A DNA stretch of 64,000 bases from Secundilactobacillus silagincola (GTDB taxonomy: Bacteria > Bacillota > Bacilli > Lactobacillales > Lactobacillaceae). The position numbers and the translations under genes are program-made. Positions within the stretch are counted from its first letter, which is position 1, and each line of letters begins with the position of its first letter. Shown here piece by piece: positions 37,957-50,782 of this stretch. The stretch lies in NCBI RefSeq assembly GCF_002583405.1, contig NZ_BCMJ01000008.1, forward strand, positions 49,226-113,225. The letters are read 5' to 3'. The notes below the pieces were generated by a model. The model did not search any database. It was given only the letters and a program-made list of their open reading frames with translations, and was not told the DNA's origin.

Positions 37957-42264
<4,308 letters not shown>

Positions 42265-42297
42265 AATATTATTCCTCTCCTGTTTGTACGGTTACTT

Positions 42298-42326
42298 CGC
42301 GCTGATGATTTAGCCATCAGTGCGCA
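42298..42326 (-). other. Bulged hairpin in the pcrA leader
   Basis: GCGCTGATG pairs with CATCAGTGCGC, with a 2-nt bulge. It lies between the pcrA promoter and its ribosome site, so it would be in the mRNA leader. Confidence 0.45.
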
Positions 42327-42348
42327 TCTTAACAAATTCACTAGTAAA

Positions 42349-42377
42349 ATTGTCGCCTATCTTGACTGATAAAGCAA
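42349..42377 (-). promoter_or_regulatory. Promoter of pcrA-ligA-camS
   Basis: On the minus strand TTGCTT (42372-42377), a 17-bp spacer and GACAAT (42349-42354). Confidence 0.6.
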
Positions 42378-42412
42378 CACTTTTATCGGAAAAATTAAAC
42401 ATACGTTCGCAT

Positions 42413-42440
42413 TAAAAAAGGCACCCTCGTGAGAGTACCT
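42413..42440 (-). terminator. Terminator of the purK-like gene
   Basis: GGTACTCT and AGGGTGCC pair with G-U wobbles, followed by TTTTTT on the minus strand. Confidence 0.82.
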
Positions 42441-42445
42441 CTTGA

Positions 42446-43603
42446 TTATTCAATTTCAGAATCTGTGGAACCCTGTGACCAGATCTCGGTATCTTCCAAT
42501 TGCTCCAGCAGTTTGTTGATATCGTCGCCCTGAACCAGAACGTGACCCGCTAGTTTTTGACCGTCAAAATCTTGATGCCCTTGGCGGTAGAACGAGAAGT
42601 GCCAGTTGGGTTTCAACGTCCACTGTGTTCGCATGGCGTTGGCCTGATGCTGTGTAAAGGCCGCCATCACCGTGGGTTTCAAAACCTGGACGTCGCTTAA
42701 CGGCATCCCAGCGATAGCCCGTAAATGCTGCTCAAATTGACTAACCGTTGTGGCTCGGTCAAAGATTCGGCCAGCTTCGCCAAAGGTTGGAATGATCTGC
42801 TTAACGTAGATCGAACCGTTCTCGTTGATCATAAAATCAACTTCAAACACGCCGACGTACTTCACGTTAGCCACGATTTCGTGACAGATTCGGTCCATTT
42901 CTGCTTGGACATCCGGATCGATGGATACCGGTAAATAAGCCCAAGCCATGATGCCGTTTTGACGTTTGACCTCAACTGTTGGGAACAAACTAGCTTCCCC
43001 GTTTGCAGCGCGCGCAACGGTCACGGTAAACTCCCGTGAATAGTCCACGGTGGACTCTAGAATATAAGTTCCCCAGTCCATTAAACCTGCCGCTTGCGCA
43101 ATATCAGTCTGAGTCCGAATCGTCATTTCTTGGCCGTGAACCAGATCTTTTTGAATCGGCTTAAGAACGCTTGGGTAACCAATGGAATTAATCGATTGGT
43201 AAACATCATCAAGACTGACGATGGTGGCGTACGGTGGAATATTAACGTTTAGTTGTTCGTAGAATGCTCGCTCAAGTAAGCGGTCCTGCATCATCATCTG
43301 AAAATCAGAGCCTTGCGGTAACAGGGTTGATTCTTCAATCACCGAGAGAACGTCCGGACTAAGATGTTGAGAATCGTAAGTGACCAGATCACAACGTTCT
43401 GCGAAATCAGTCAACCGGTCATGGTCAGACAGTTCGCCAACGATTTTAAAATCAGCCAATTGCAGCATTTCGCTAGTTTCGTCAGGGCCATATGCGCCCA
43501 CCTTAAAACCTGCTTGGCGTGCTGCGGACACAATCATTGGTCCATCTGTACTGTCGCCGATTACCCCAATGGTGCCTCCTGGATACAAAACATGATTGTC
43601 CAA
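42446..43603 (-). CDS. PurK-like ATP-grasp protein, degenerate
   Basis: A 385-residue homologue of N5-carboxyaminoimidazole ribonucleotide synthase. The overall PurK order is kept (PGGTIGVIG start, YPSVLKPI, REFTVTVARAANGE, TVSQFEQHLRAIAGMPL). Key motifs are not. The N-terminal GGGQLGRM loop is GDSTDGPM (residues 16-23), the metal-binding VNE is VKQ (Lys268, Gln269), and RPHNSGH is TFGEAGR. Glu254 of the first metal site remains. It is probably not an active PurK. It starts with TTG at 43603 and lies behind the DUF2179 and xpt genes, not in a pur operon. Confidence 0.8.
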   Translation of the reverse strand: MDNHVLYPGGTIGVIGDSTDGPMIVSAARQAGFKVGAYGPDETSEMLQLADFKIVGELSDHDRLTDFAERCDLVTYDSQHLSPDVLSVIEESTLLPQGSDFQMMMQDRLLERAFYEQLNVNIPPYATIVSLDDVYQSINSIGYPSVLKPIQKDLVHGQEMTIRTQTDIAQAAGLMDWGTYILESTVDYSREFTVTVARAANGEASLFPTVEVKRQNGIMAWAYLPVSIDPDVQAEMDRICHEIVANVKYVGVFEVDFMINENGSIYVKQIIPTFGEAGRIFDRATTVSQFEQHLRAIAGMPLSDVQVLKPTVMAAFTQHQANAMRTQWTLKPNWHFSFYRQGHQDFDGQKLAGHVLVQGDDINKLLEQLEDTEIWSQGSTDSEIE

Positions 43604-43715
43604 ATTTGTTCACTACCTTCTTATCAATAAAAGATGATCTTTTATTTTCATTATAACTTTACTTACAAATTGTACTACTAAATCGCTGAATCTTTAAAAA
43701 GTCTTATGCCCGAGT

Positions 43716-44243
43716 TTACTGCCGAAAACGACGGCGAACCTTTTTGACCCAGAAACCGCCAGAAATATATTTCGGCTCGTAGGTGATGATAAAGGCCTTG
43801 GGTTCGCGGTCATTAACAATGCCATAAAGTCGCTGTTCTTGATTTCTAGGTGTCAAAATATCTAACACCAAACGATCGCCTTCCAGACCTTCCGCGTGGC
43901 TCTGAGTCACCCCAAAACCGCTTGAACGAAGAATCTTCGGCAGTTCACTGTCCGTACTGGGGAGGATAACGGTTGCCATGATGTAGCCCAGCGCCAGCTT
44001 ATCTTCAATCCAGATGCCGACTCGAACACCGACACCGTAACCCAAAGCATACGCGATAACATTCCAGACGTTATCCAACTGGTTCAAGACCATGGCCAAA
44101 CCAACCACGTAAACTGTGATTTCTACCACACTCAAAATTGGGGCCAAATTACGGTAGCCTTTCATGGTGAGCATGAATCGAAGCGTGTTTAACGTGATGT
44201 AAACGAAACTAATGACGAAAATTGAAATAATAGTCCAAATCAT
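43716..44243 (-). CDS. UPF0316/DUF2179 membrane protein
   Basis: A 175-residue protein with three N-terminal helices and a C-terminal DUF2179 domain (SSGFGVTQSHAEGLEGDRLVL, DREPKAFIITYEPKYISGGFW), a fold related to PII-like sensors. YebE of bacilli is the closest named family. Role unknown. GGAGGCGG precedes the ATG, and it lies 57 bp behind xpt without a terminator, so it is probably co-transcribed. Confidence 0.9.
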   Translation of the reverse strand: MIWTIISIFVISFVYITLNTLRFMLTMKGYRNLAPILSVVEITVYVVGLAMVLNQLDNVWNVIAYALGYGVGVRVGIWIEDKLALGYIMATVILPSTDSELPKILRSSGFGVTQSHAEGLEGDRLVLDILTPRNQEQRLYGIVNDREPKAFIITYEPKYISGGFWVKKVRRRFRQ

Positions 44244-44300
44244 GGTCCCGCCTCCAATCGTACAATACCAACTGACTAGCGAAATAGCAGTGATACAACT

Positions 44301-44885
44301 TTACTTCGTGTCAGGATCAGCAAAAGTGACCTGGTTATCGTCCAACGAAGCGATGCTTGCCAGAGCTTCCAAATGGATGCCTTGATCCAGCACCATTTTG
44401 TGACCCTTCTGGAACCGCTTTTCAATCACTACGCCAACACCTGCAACGTCCACTTGTGCGGCTTTACAAATTTCCAGCATACCTTGTACCGCTTGACCGT
44501 TAGCCAAGAAATCATCGATGATCAGCACTTTATCATCCGAATCAATAAACCGTTTGTCAATACTGATATCGTTGTTGACCTGCTTGGTGTACGAGTAGAC
44601 CGTTGCCGTATAAAGGTTATCAGTCAATGTCAGTGACCGGTGTTTACGTGCAAATACCACCGGCACGTTCATCTGAAAGCCTGCCATCAAAGCGGGCGCG
44701 ATTCCAGATGATTCAACCGTTAAGATCCGGGTAACCCCTTCATTTTCAAACAGCCGCTTAAATTCCGCGCCTATTTCATACATTAACTGGGGATCAACTT
44801 GATGATTCAAAAAGTTATCCACTTTTAACACTTCACCGGGTAAAACAGTGCCGTCGCGTTTGATTCGATCTTCTAGTAACTTCAT
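44301..44885 (-). CDS. xpt: Xanthine phosphoribosyltransferase
   Basis: Salvages xanthine to XMP with PRPP. The 194 residues contain the PRPP motif VLIIDDFLANGQAVQG and the type-I PRTase features of Xpt (KVDNFLNHQVDP at the start, VESSGIAPALMAGF). An AGGAGG site precedes the ATG. The leader is under 95 bp and I see no purine riboswitch in it. Purine context is shared with the PurK-like gene two genes on. Confidence 0.95.
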   Translation of the reverse strand: MKLLEDRIKRDGTVLPGEVLKVDNFLNHQVDPQLMYEIGAEFKRLFENEGVTRILTVESSGIAPALMAGFQMNVPVVFARKHRSLTLTDNLYTATVYSYTKQVNNDISIDKRFIDSDDKVLIIDDFLANGQAVQGMLEICKAAQVDVAGVGVVIEKRFQKGHKMVLDQGIHLEALASIASLDDNQVTFADPDTK

Positions 44886-44978
44886 CGCTGATTTCCTCCT
44901 AATAACGTCCAGTCGAACGTTTCTAACTTATGATTAGTGTACTCGAAAAATCACGGTTTTGCCAACCTGAAAGCGACC

Positions 44979-45890
44979 TTACCAGCCTAAAATAGTGCCT
45001 AAGCCAATCCATACGATGCAAAATAATGCCATAATCAAAGAATTTTGAACGGCGTACTTAAAGGTTTCCTTCTTCACTTGTTTAGCCAGAAAAGCACGGG
45101 TATTACGATAAATTAGGGGAATGCTGAGTAAGACTAACACGCTCATAATCGGCAAGTAGCCCAGAATGACGCTGATAATCAAACAGATATACCCGGCAAC
45201 GTAATCACCGACGAAAACTTTTAACATGGTCGGCTTGCCAAAGTAATACACGATTGTTTTACGGTTCAGCGTCTTGTCTTCTTCCGCATCGCACAGGTTA
45301 TTTGCCAGCATGATGTTAGCAATGGCAAACACCGCAATGCCAGACGTCAGCAGCACTTTAAAGAACAGTGACCAAGTTAACGACTGGACTGGATAAGTAT
45401 TGATGTAAACGGAGATCAGGGTGATCACAAAGCCCATGGTCAGCCCGGAAAATGCCTCCCCGAAAGGCGTGGTAGAAATGGGCCGTGGACCAGCAGCATA
45501 GCAGTACCCCACTAAAAAGCAGAACACGCCCATTACTAATAACGGCCAACTCGTTTCAATGACCAGCAGAATCCCCAAAATAGTGGCGCTACCAGCCATT
45601 AAAATAATCAGGTTACGAATCAAGTTAACGGATAAATGGTGGACACCGATAATGTTGGTTTTCCGCTTCCACTCAGCAGCTTCAGCGGTTGCATGGCGGT
45701 AATCCGAATAGTTATCGTGGGCATCAACTGCCATGTTAAAGAGCAGCATGGCCACGAAAAACGTAATCGCCAACGGCCAGTTCACTTGACCAAACACATA
45801 GTAGGAAAAGAAGAGCCCCATGAAGAAAGGCCACACGGAAGCAATTTTTGCTTTAGCCTCCACTAGTTCCAAAAAAACATTTACAGACAT
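44979..45890 (-). CDS. menA: MenA/UbiA-type prenyltransferase
   Basis: Attaches a polyprenyl chain to 1,4-dihydroxy-2-naphthoate, giving demethylmenaquinone in the membrane. The 303-residue protein has about eight helices and both Asp-rich motifs (NMAVDAHDNYSDYRHA and NNLCDAEEDKTLNRKT). The ATG at 45890 has TGGAGG 7 nt upstream, so I prefer it to the in-frame start at 45929. It is divergent from the prenyl synthase homologue and near cydABDC, which suggests quinone supply to cytochrome bd. No other men genes are in view. Confidence 0.9.
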   Translation of the reverse strand: MSVNVFLELVEAKAKIASVWPFFMGLFFSYYVFGQVNWPLAITFFVAMLLFNMAVDAHDNYSDYRHATAEAAEWKRKTNIIGVHHLSVNLIRNLIILMAGSATILGILLVIETSWPLLVMGVFCFLVGYCYAAGPRPISTTPFGEAFSGLTMGFVITLISVYINTYPVQSLTWSLFFKVLLTSGIAVFAIANIMLANNLCDAEEDKTLNRKTIVYYFGKPTMLKVFVGDYVAGYICLIISVILGYLPIMSVLVLLSIPLIYRNTRAFLAKQVKKETFKYAVQNSLIMALFCIVWIGLGTILGW

Positions 45891-45922
45891 AAAAAAACCT
45901 CCAAAAAATAATGATGCCAAAA

Positions 45923-45951
45923 TTGACATTGGTGCGTGAGCTTTGTATCTT
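45923..45951 (+). promoter_or_regulatory. Promoter of the prenyl synthase homologue
   Basis: TTGACA (45923-45928), a 17-bp spacer and TATCTT (45946-45951), 30 bp before the start codon. It overlaps the alternative start at 45943, which supports the start at 45982. Confidence 0.7.
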
Positions 45952-45981
45952 AAACATAGCGCTTTACAAAGGAGAATTTCG

Positions 45982-46905
45982 ATGAACTTATCATTTTGGG
46001 CAGCGACCCCACAGGTGCAAGAGCAACTTAAACAGTTACAACGTTACCTGCTTAAGACCATTGACCTGCCAGACCAACCCATACATAGTAAAATACTAAA
46101 ACTTCTTCAGTCGGGTGGCAAGTTCCTGCGGCCGGGCATTTTTTACCTGTTTGCCGAACTGGGTCCCAATCATGATCCAGATCAGCTATTAGCCGGTGCC
46201 AGTGCTCAGGAACTCTTACATCTGGCACTTAAATTTCACGACCAAATTTCCGATGACAAGCTGAAAATTCCCAATCCCGGTCACAATCAGCAACGCAATG
46301 CCATTTACGCCGGAGATTATTTGTTCACCCGCTACTTTGAGGAAATTTTGAAGACGGCGCCTTCCTCATCCGAATTTTCTGATCATTTAAAAGCCATGCA
46401 ACGCATTCTTACCGGCCATTTAGATCAGTTGCAGCACCGTTTTGACTTCACCGAAACTGTAGCCGACTATTTTGCGGAAATTAATCAGCGAACTGGCGAA
46501 GCCTTTCAATTTAGCGCTGAGCAGGGTGCCAGAATTGCGGGTGCAACCCCTGAACTTGTTACGCTTAGCGCTGAACTGGGAACAACGATCGGTAATGCGT
46601 ATCAAGTCAGTCAAGACATTCAGCTCGCTTTTAACGATCAACAGAATTTATTGGGTAGCCTCCAAAACGGTCAGTACCCGTTACCGCTCATTTTGAGTAT
46701 GAACCAGCCCGAGATTCGCCAATTGCTTGAAAAGCGTCAGACTTTAACGCTAGAAGACGTTCAGTTAATCCAAAACCAACTTGATCAGCCAACAGTCGAA
46801 GCTCAGTATAAACAGCTAACTGATCACATTGATGACCTGCTAAATCAATTGCCAACTGGGAAAGCACAAACGGATTTGCGGCAGTTTGTTGGGCGATTGC
46901 TTTAA
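45982..46905 (+). CDS. Polyprenyl diphosphate synthase homologue with altered Asp motifs
   Basis: A 307-residue member of the trans-prenyltransferase family; the expected role is to build the quinone side chain used by MenA. GGKFLRP (residues 45-51) and GDYLF (111-115) are intact. The first Asp-rich motif, DDxxD in active enzymes, is DQISD (87-91), and the second is QDIQL (211-215), so several Mg2+ ligands are missing. It may be a non-catalytic subunit of a two-subunit synthase or a diverged enzyme. AAAGGAG precedes the ATG at 45982. Two long hairpins follow the stop codon. Confidence 0.82.
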   Translation: MNLSFWAATPQVQEQLKQLQRYLLKTIDLPDQPIHSKILKLLQSGGKFLRPGIFYLFAELGPNHDPDQLLAGASAQELLHLALKFHDQISDDKLKIPNPGHNQQRNAIYAGDYLFTRYFEEILKTAPSSSEFSDHLKAMQRILTGHLDQLQHRFDFTETVADYFAEINQRTGEAFQFSAEQGARIAGATPELVTLSAELGTTIGNAYQVSQDIQLAFNDQQNLLGSLQNGQYPLPLILSMNQPEIRQLLEKRQTLTLEDVQLIQNQLDQPTVEAQYKQLTDHIDDLLNQLPTGKAQTDLRQFVGRLL

Positions 46906-46907
46906 AC

Positions 46908-47026
46908 GTGGTCAAGAGAGCAGAGACTTGCATCTAAGTCACTTCTAACAGAACCCACGTCAAAGTACGCCGTGCCTTCTGTTAGAAGCGTCTTAGACTC
47001 CAGTCTCTGAACGCTCTCTTTCACAC
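46908..47026 (+). repeat. Long palindromic element, family 2, copy A
   Basis: Begins 2 nt after the prenyl synthase stop. The outer stem AAGAGAGC/GCTCTCTT carries a 4-nt bulge (GAAC) on the 3' side. Then come AGAGAC/GTCTCT, an internal loop TTGCA/CTCCA, TCTAAG/CTTAGA, and an inner perfect 12-bp stem (46942-46953 with 46977-46988). Copy B follows 17 bp later with the same loops and different paired stems. Confidence 0.85.
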
Positions 47027-47043
47027 TCTTACCTAGTCGAAAC

Positions 47044-47154
47044 GTGTTCACGCAAGCAGAGAGTTGCAAATAAGGCGCAGGCGACAAAAATCCAAACCCG
47101 GGATTTCTGTCGCCTGCGCCTTATTCTCCACTCTCTAAACGCTTGCGTTCACAC
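47044..47154 (+). repeat. Long palindromic element, family 2, copy B
   Basis: The outer stem CGCAAGC/GCTTGCG has the 4-nt bulge AAAC at the same place as copy A. Then AGAGAG/CTCTCT, the same internal loop TTGCA/CTCCA, and a long inner stem AATAAGGCGCAGGCGACA with its complement. It ends at the stop codon of cydC, so it could also end cydC transcription, though without a clear T-run. Confidence 0.85.
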
Positions 47155-47155
47155 T

Positions 47156-48898
47156 CTAAACTTTCCCCTCATCCAACTCATACAACTTCCTAAACCGTGG
47201 CTCATCCTGATACAGCGCCCGCGGTGTCCCCTGCATATCAAAGCCGCCATCCTCCAGGAAACGTACCTGATCCACGTGGTTAATACCAGCCAGATGGTGC
47301 GTTACCCAAATAATCGTCTTATCGTGCAGAACTTTAAACACCGTATCCAATAACTCTCGTTCAGTGATGGGATCCAGACTGACCGTGGGTTCATCCAGCA
47401 CAATGATCGGTGCGTCCTGTAAGAGAATCCTTGCCAACGACAGCCGTTGCCGTTCACCACCAGAGAACCGCGAGCCAGATTCCTGAACTTCTGTGTCGTA
47501 CCCGTCCGGCAGAGATTCAATCAACGGCTTAAGTTCCACGGCTTCAACCGCAGCCTTGACTTGTTCATCCGTTGCGTTCAAATTACCGAGACGAATGTTA
47601 TTCATCACTGACGTATCAAACAAGTAGGGTTGCTGATCCAGTACCCCAAAAAGCTGGGCACGCTGATCCTGCAGTTCACTGACCGGTGTCCCGTTAATCG
47701 TAACAGTCCCGGTTGTTGGCGCCTGATCACCCAACAGTAATTTCAGCAAGGTACTCTTCCCCGTTCCGCTTGGTCCTAACAGTGCGATCTTTTCACCCCG
47801 TTTGATCTGCAACGAAACGTTTTTAAGAATTTGCTTGTCATCACCCGGATAACTGAAAGTCACATGATCCACGCTAATTTCGTTAACCGGTTCGCTCAAC
47901 TTTGTCTGCGCAATTTGTTTAGGCTGATCGTTGGATAGCTGATTGACCCGTTCAATGGACTGTTGATAGACTGGCCATTCACTGGCACCCTGACTGACTT
48001 CCAAGAATGGTTCAACAATCGGAAACAATGTTAGCGCAAACGCGGCTATCCAGTTAGCCATGCCCTTGCTGGCCGTGAAGAACGTTCCTGACCAGATCAA
48101 TAACGTCAGTACCGCCAGCATGAAGAAGAACTGGACGCCAAAACCACGCCACCACTGGAAGAAATGGTCCTTGCGCCGCAGTGCGGCAATCTGCTTGATG
48201 GGTTTATTCTGCAACGCCATAAAATCATGGTAACGCCCAGAAATCACCCAATCAGTGAGCCCCAAAACTTCATCCGTTAAACTGGTATAGAAATTAGACT
48301 GAATCTGTTTTTGCTTAAACTCACGTGCACCGTTGACTGCTACAGAAAGCAGTGGCATCACCAGCACGATGACGCCAAGCAATAGTGCCATCAGTAAGGC
48401 TACCGGCCAACTGAAAACACCCACGCCAATTACAATAATCAGGTATAGTAACCAGCCGATGACGATAGGAAAGACCGTTCGCAGATACAAATTTTCAATG
48501 TGGTCAATGTCATCCGCTAGAATACTTAAAATATCCCCAGTTTGGTGGGTTTGCTTGATTGCGGAAGCCTTCACTTCCACGGCTTGATATAACTTCTTCC
48601 GGAAATCGGAAACGATCCGCAGTACCCAATTATGAGAAGTGAGCCGTTCTGAGTAACGGAAAACTGGTCGAGCAACCCCAAACGCCCGTGCCAAAACTAC
48701 GGGCACATAGATATAAATAATTGAGTCTGGCCGCCGTGCCGCTTCACTGATCAAATAACCAGAATTAAACATTAGCGCCGCGGCGGAGAGAAAGGTCATC
48801 ATGCCAAGAAATAACACCAGTATCAACAACCATTTATACTTGCGCAGGTATGGCATGACCCAAGTATCATGAGCAAATGTCTGTTTAATCGAGTGCAT
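47156..48898 (-). CDS. cydC: Thiol reductant ABC exporter, CydC-type subunit
   Basis: One half of the heterodimeric CydDC exporter (glutathione/cysteine export, needed to assemble cytochrome bd; named cydD in Bacillus). A six-helix membrane domain with the family signature SGYLISEAARRP is followed by the ATPase domain: Walker A GPSGTGKS, signature FSGGERQRL, Walker B IIVLDEPT. The ATG at 48898 follows GGGGGGAT, overlaps the end of cydD by 14 bp, and gives 580 residues; I reject the start at 48943. Confidence 0.93.
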   Translation of the reverse strand: MHSIKQTFAHDTWVMPYLRKYKWLLILVLFLGMMTFLSAAALMFNSGYLISEAARRPDSIIYIYVPVVLARAFGVARPVFRYSERLTSHNWVLRIVSDFRKKLYQAVEVKASAIKQTHQTGDILSILADDIDHIENLYLRTVFPIVIGWLLYLIIVIGVGVFSWPVALLMALLLGVIVLVMPLLSVAVNGAREFKQKQIQSNFYTSLTDEVLGLTDWVISGRYHDFMALQNKPIKQIAALRRKDHFFQWWRGFGVQFFFMLAVLTLLIWSGTFFTASKGMANWIAAFALTLFPIVEPFLEVSQGASEWPVYQQSIERVNQLSNDQPKQIAQTKLSEPVNEISVDHVTFSYPGDDKQILKNVSLQIKRGEKIALLGPSGTGKSTLLKLLLGDQAPTTGTVTINGTPVSELQDQRAQLFGVLDQQPYLFDTSVMNNIRLGNLNATDEQVKAAVEAVELKPLIESLPDGYDTEVQESGSRFSGGERQRLSLARILLQDAPIIVLDEPTVSLDPITERELLDTVFKVLHDKTIIWVTHHLAGINHVDQVRFLEDGGFDMQGTPRALYQDEPRFRKLYELDEGKV

Positions 48899-50621
48899 GT
48901 AATCCCCCCATTTCAGCACGCAATTTCGTGTATGGGCCATCATGCTTCGCTAATTCAGTAGGTGTCCCCTGTTCCACCAGCTTGCCGTGATCCATGACCA
49001 AGACATAGTCCATTTGGTTGATCCAATGCAACCGGTGGGTAGCGAAGAAGACTAGCCGGTTATCCAATAAAGGCAGCATATCTTCCTTCAAGGCGGCTTC
49101 AGTTTCGATGTCCAAGTGAGCCGTGGGTTCATCAAACAGCAAGATCTTCCGGCTGTCATCCAGAAAGGCCCGGGCTAACGCGATTCGTTGTGCCTGTCCG
49201 CCACTGACGCCACGAGAACCTTCTCCAATCATGGTGTCTAACCCTGCTGGCATTTCAGCGATCCAGTCTGACAGTCCTGCCTTATCACAAGCCGCTTTAA
49301 TCGTCGCGTCATCAGCATCTGGCTGATAAAAACGAACGTTGTCACGCAGCGTTGCGTGGAACAGATAAGGTGCCTGCGGAATATAGATACTGTTATGCTG
49401 CCAAACTTCTTGACTTAAATGCGCTAACTTTTGACCATTTAAACTCACGTGATCTGGTTCATCTGGGGTCAAGAATCCGCCAATCAGATTGATCAACGTT
49501 GATTTCCCAGATCCTGATGCCCCAATGATACCCACTTTTTGAAAACCGTGAACGTCAAAAGAAATATGGCTTAGTGTTGGCTGATCCGCATCTTCATAAG
49601 TCAGCGAAACATCATCAAATTTAATCGCAGAATCATCGTGCCAAGTTAACTGTTTCAGTTCGTCACGCTGCTTAGTTTCAGGCGTCTCTAAAACATCTAA
49701 CACGGCTTTCAATGCATTTTTACCATTCAAGGTCGCGTGATAGTCGTTGGCGAAGTTACGAACCGGCAAAAAGTAATCCGGTGCCAGCGTTAAAATGGTC
49801 AAAGCTGGTAGCAACATAATTTTGCCATCCATTAAATCAAAGCCTAAAAACACCGCTACCACGGCAACCGATAGTGTGGTAAAGAAGTCTAGTGCGAAGG
49901 TGGACGTCATAGCGATACGCAGCGTTGCCATGGTCTCCTTACGGTAATCTTCACTGACCGAATACACGTTGTTCGCGTAACGCTTGGATAACCCCAGCTG
50001 TTTCAGTGTGCCGAGCCCTCTTAAGGTATCTACAAAATTATTCGATAATCGCTGGTAACCCGCATACTGCCGGTCAGCTTTGCTCTGAGCTGCCAAGCCG
50101 AGAATGATCATGAACAGAATAATAACCGGATAAATGATCAGCAAAAAAGCAGCTTCTTTCCACTGCAAAAAGGCAATGTAGAGCAAAATGACCCACGGAG
50201 TGATCCCCATATCCATAATTTTGATGATAATCAGCATCAGATACGTCTGTACCTTGTCGATTCCCTCAAGGGCCATGGTGACCGTGTTGCCTGTACCATT
50301 TTTCTCAACTAGACTTGGCCCCAAGCGAAACAGTTTCGTCATTAACTGTTCACGCATCTCCCCAGTGGTCTTCTCCACAAAGGGATAAAACGTTCGGTTC
50401 TGAGCCACTGTAATGAGATGGCGACACAAAAAGCCCAGTGCAAAAACAGCGGTAGGCGTTACAATGGTTGCCAGTGGTTTCAGCTCCCATAACTGAACCA
50501 CCGCAATCGACAGCGCCCGCGCCTGAATCACGATCATGACGGCCTGAATCAACGTCAAAATCGCAATCATAATGATTCGGGGTGTGATCCCCGGAATTTT
50601 AAATAAACGCTTATCTATCAA
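48885..50621 (-). CDS. cydD: Thiol reductant ABC exporter, CydD-type subunit
   Basis: Partner half of CydDC (named cydC in Bacillus), 578 residues. The membrane domain has six helices with VDTLRGLGTLKQLGLS. The ATPase has Walker A GASGSGKS, signature VSGGQAQRI and Walker B ILLFDEPT. The start is TTG at 50621 behind GGAGGGGAG; the upstream in-frame TTG at 50636 lies inside that ribosome site. It is separated from cydB by a terminator and preceded by a 17-bp palindrome, so it has its own promoter. Confidence 0.93.
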   Translation of the reverse strand: MIDKRLFKIPGITPRIIMIAILTLIQAVMIVIQARALSIAVVQLWELKPLATIVTPTAVFALGFLCRHLITVAQNRTFYPFVEKTTGEMREQLMTKLFRLGPSLVEKNGTGNTVTMALEGIDKVQTYLMLIIIKIMDMGITPWVILLYIAFLQWKEAAFLLIIYPVIILFMIILGLAAQSKADRQYAGYQRLSNNFVDTLRGLGTLKQLGLSKRYANNVYSVSEDYRKETMATLRIAMTSTFALDFFTTLSVAVVAVFLGFDLMDGKIMLLPALTILTLAPDYFLPVRNFANDYHATLNGKNALKAVLDVLETPETKQRDELKQLTWHDDSAIKFDDVSLTYEDADQPTLSHISFDVHGFQKVGIIGASGSGKSTLINLIGGFLTPDEPDHVSLNGQKLAHLSQEVWQHNSIYIPQAPYLFHATLRDNVRFYQPDADDATIKAACDKAGLSDWIAEMPAGLDTMIGEGSRGVSGGQAQRIALARAFLDDSRKILLFDEPTAHLDIETEAALKEDMLPLLDNRLVFFATHRLHWINQMDYVLVMDHGKLVEQGTPTELAKHDGPYTKLRAEMGGLHALD

Positions 50622-50637
50622 GTTACTCCCCTCCAAT

Positions 50638-50654
50638 ACTATACAAAGTATAGT
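50638..50654. promoter_or_regulatory. Palindrome upstream of cydD
   Basis: ACTATACAAAGTATAGT, perfect 7-bp arms around AAA, 17 bp before the cydD start. Candidate operator for independent control of cydDC; the regulator is unknown. Confidence 0.5.
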
Positions 50655-50721
50655 GTATCATTAAACCGCTTTCATGTACTATGATTTGGACGTGAATCAA
50701 TTGTACAAATGCCATTTTCAA

Positions 50722-50767
50722 CAAAAAAGTTCCCGAGCTCTAAATTTGAACTCGGGAACTTTTTTTA
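50722..50767 (-). terminator. Terminator of cydAB
   Basis: AAAGTTCCCGAG and CTCGGGAACTTT arms with A/T-runs. It splits cydAB from cydDC. Confidence 0.92.
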
Positions 50768-50782
50768 AACACCTATTAAAAT

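Noticed and set aside
42446..43603. Pseudogene call for the PurK-like protein
   Set aside because: The frame is intact over 385 residues and the changes are confined to motifs, so altered function is likelier than decay.
44886..44978. Purine riboswitch or PurR box before xpt
   Set aside because: The leader is under 95 bp and lacks the riboswitch stems and conserved loops. A CGAACGTT stretch is only a partial PurR-box match without the AT-rich half.
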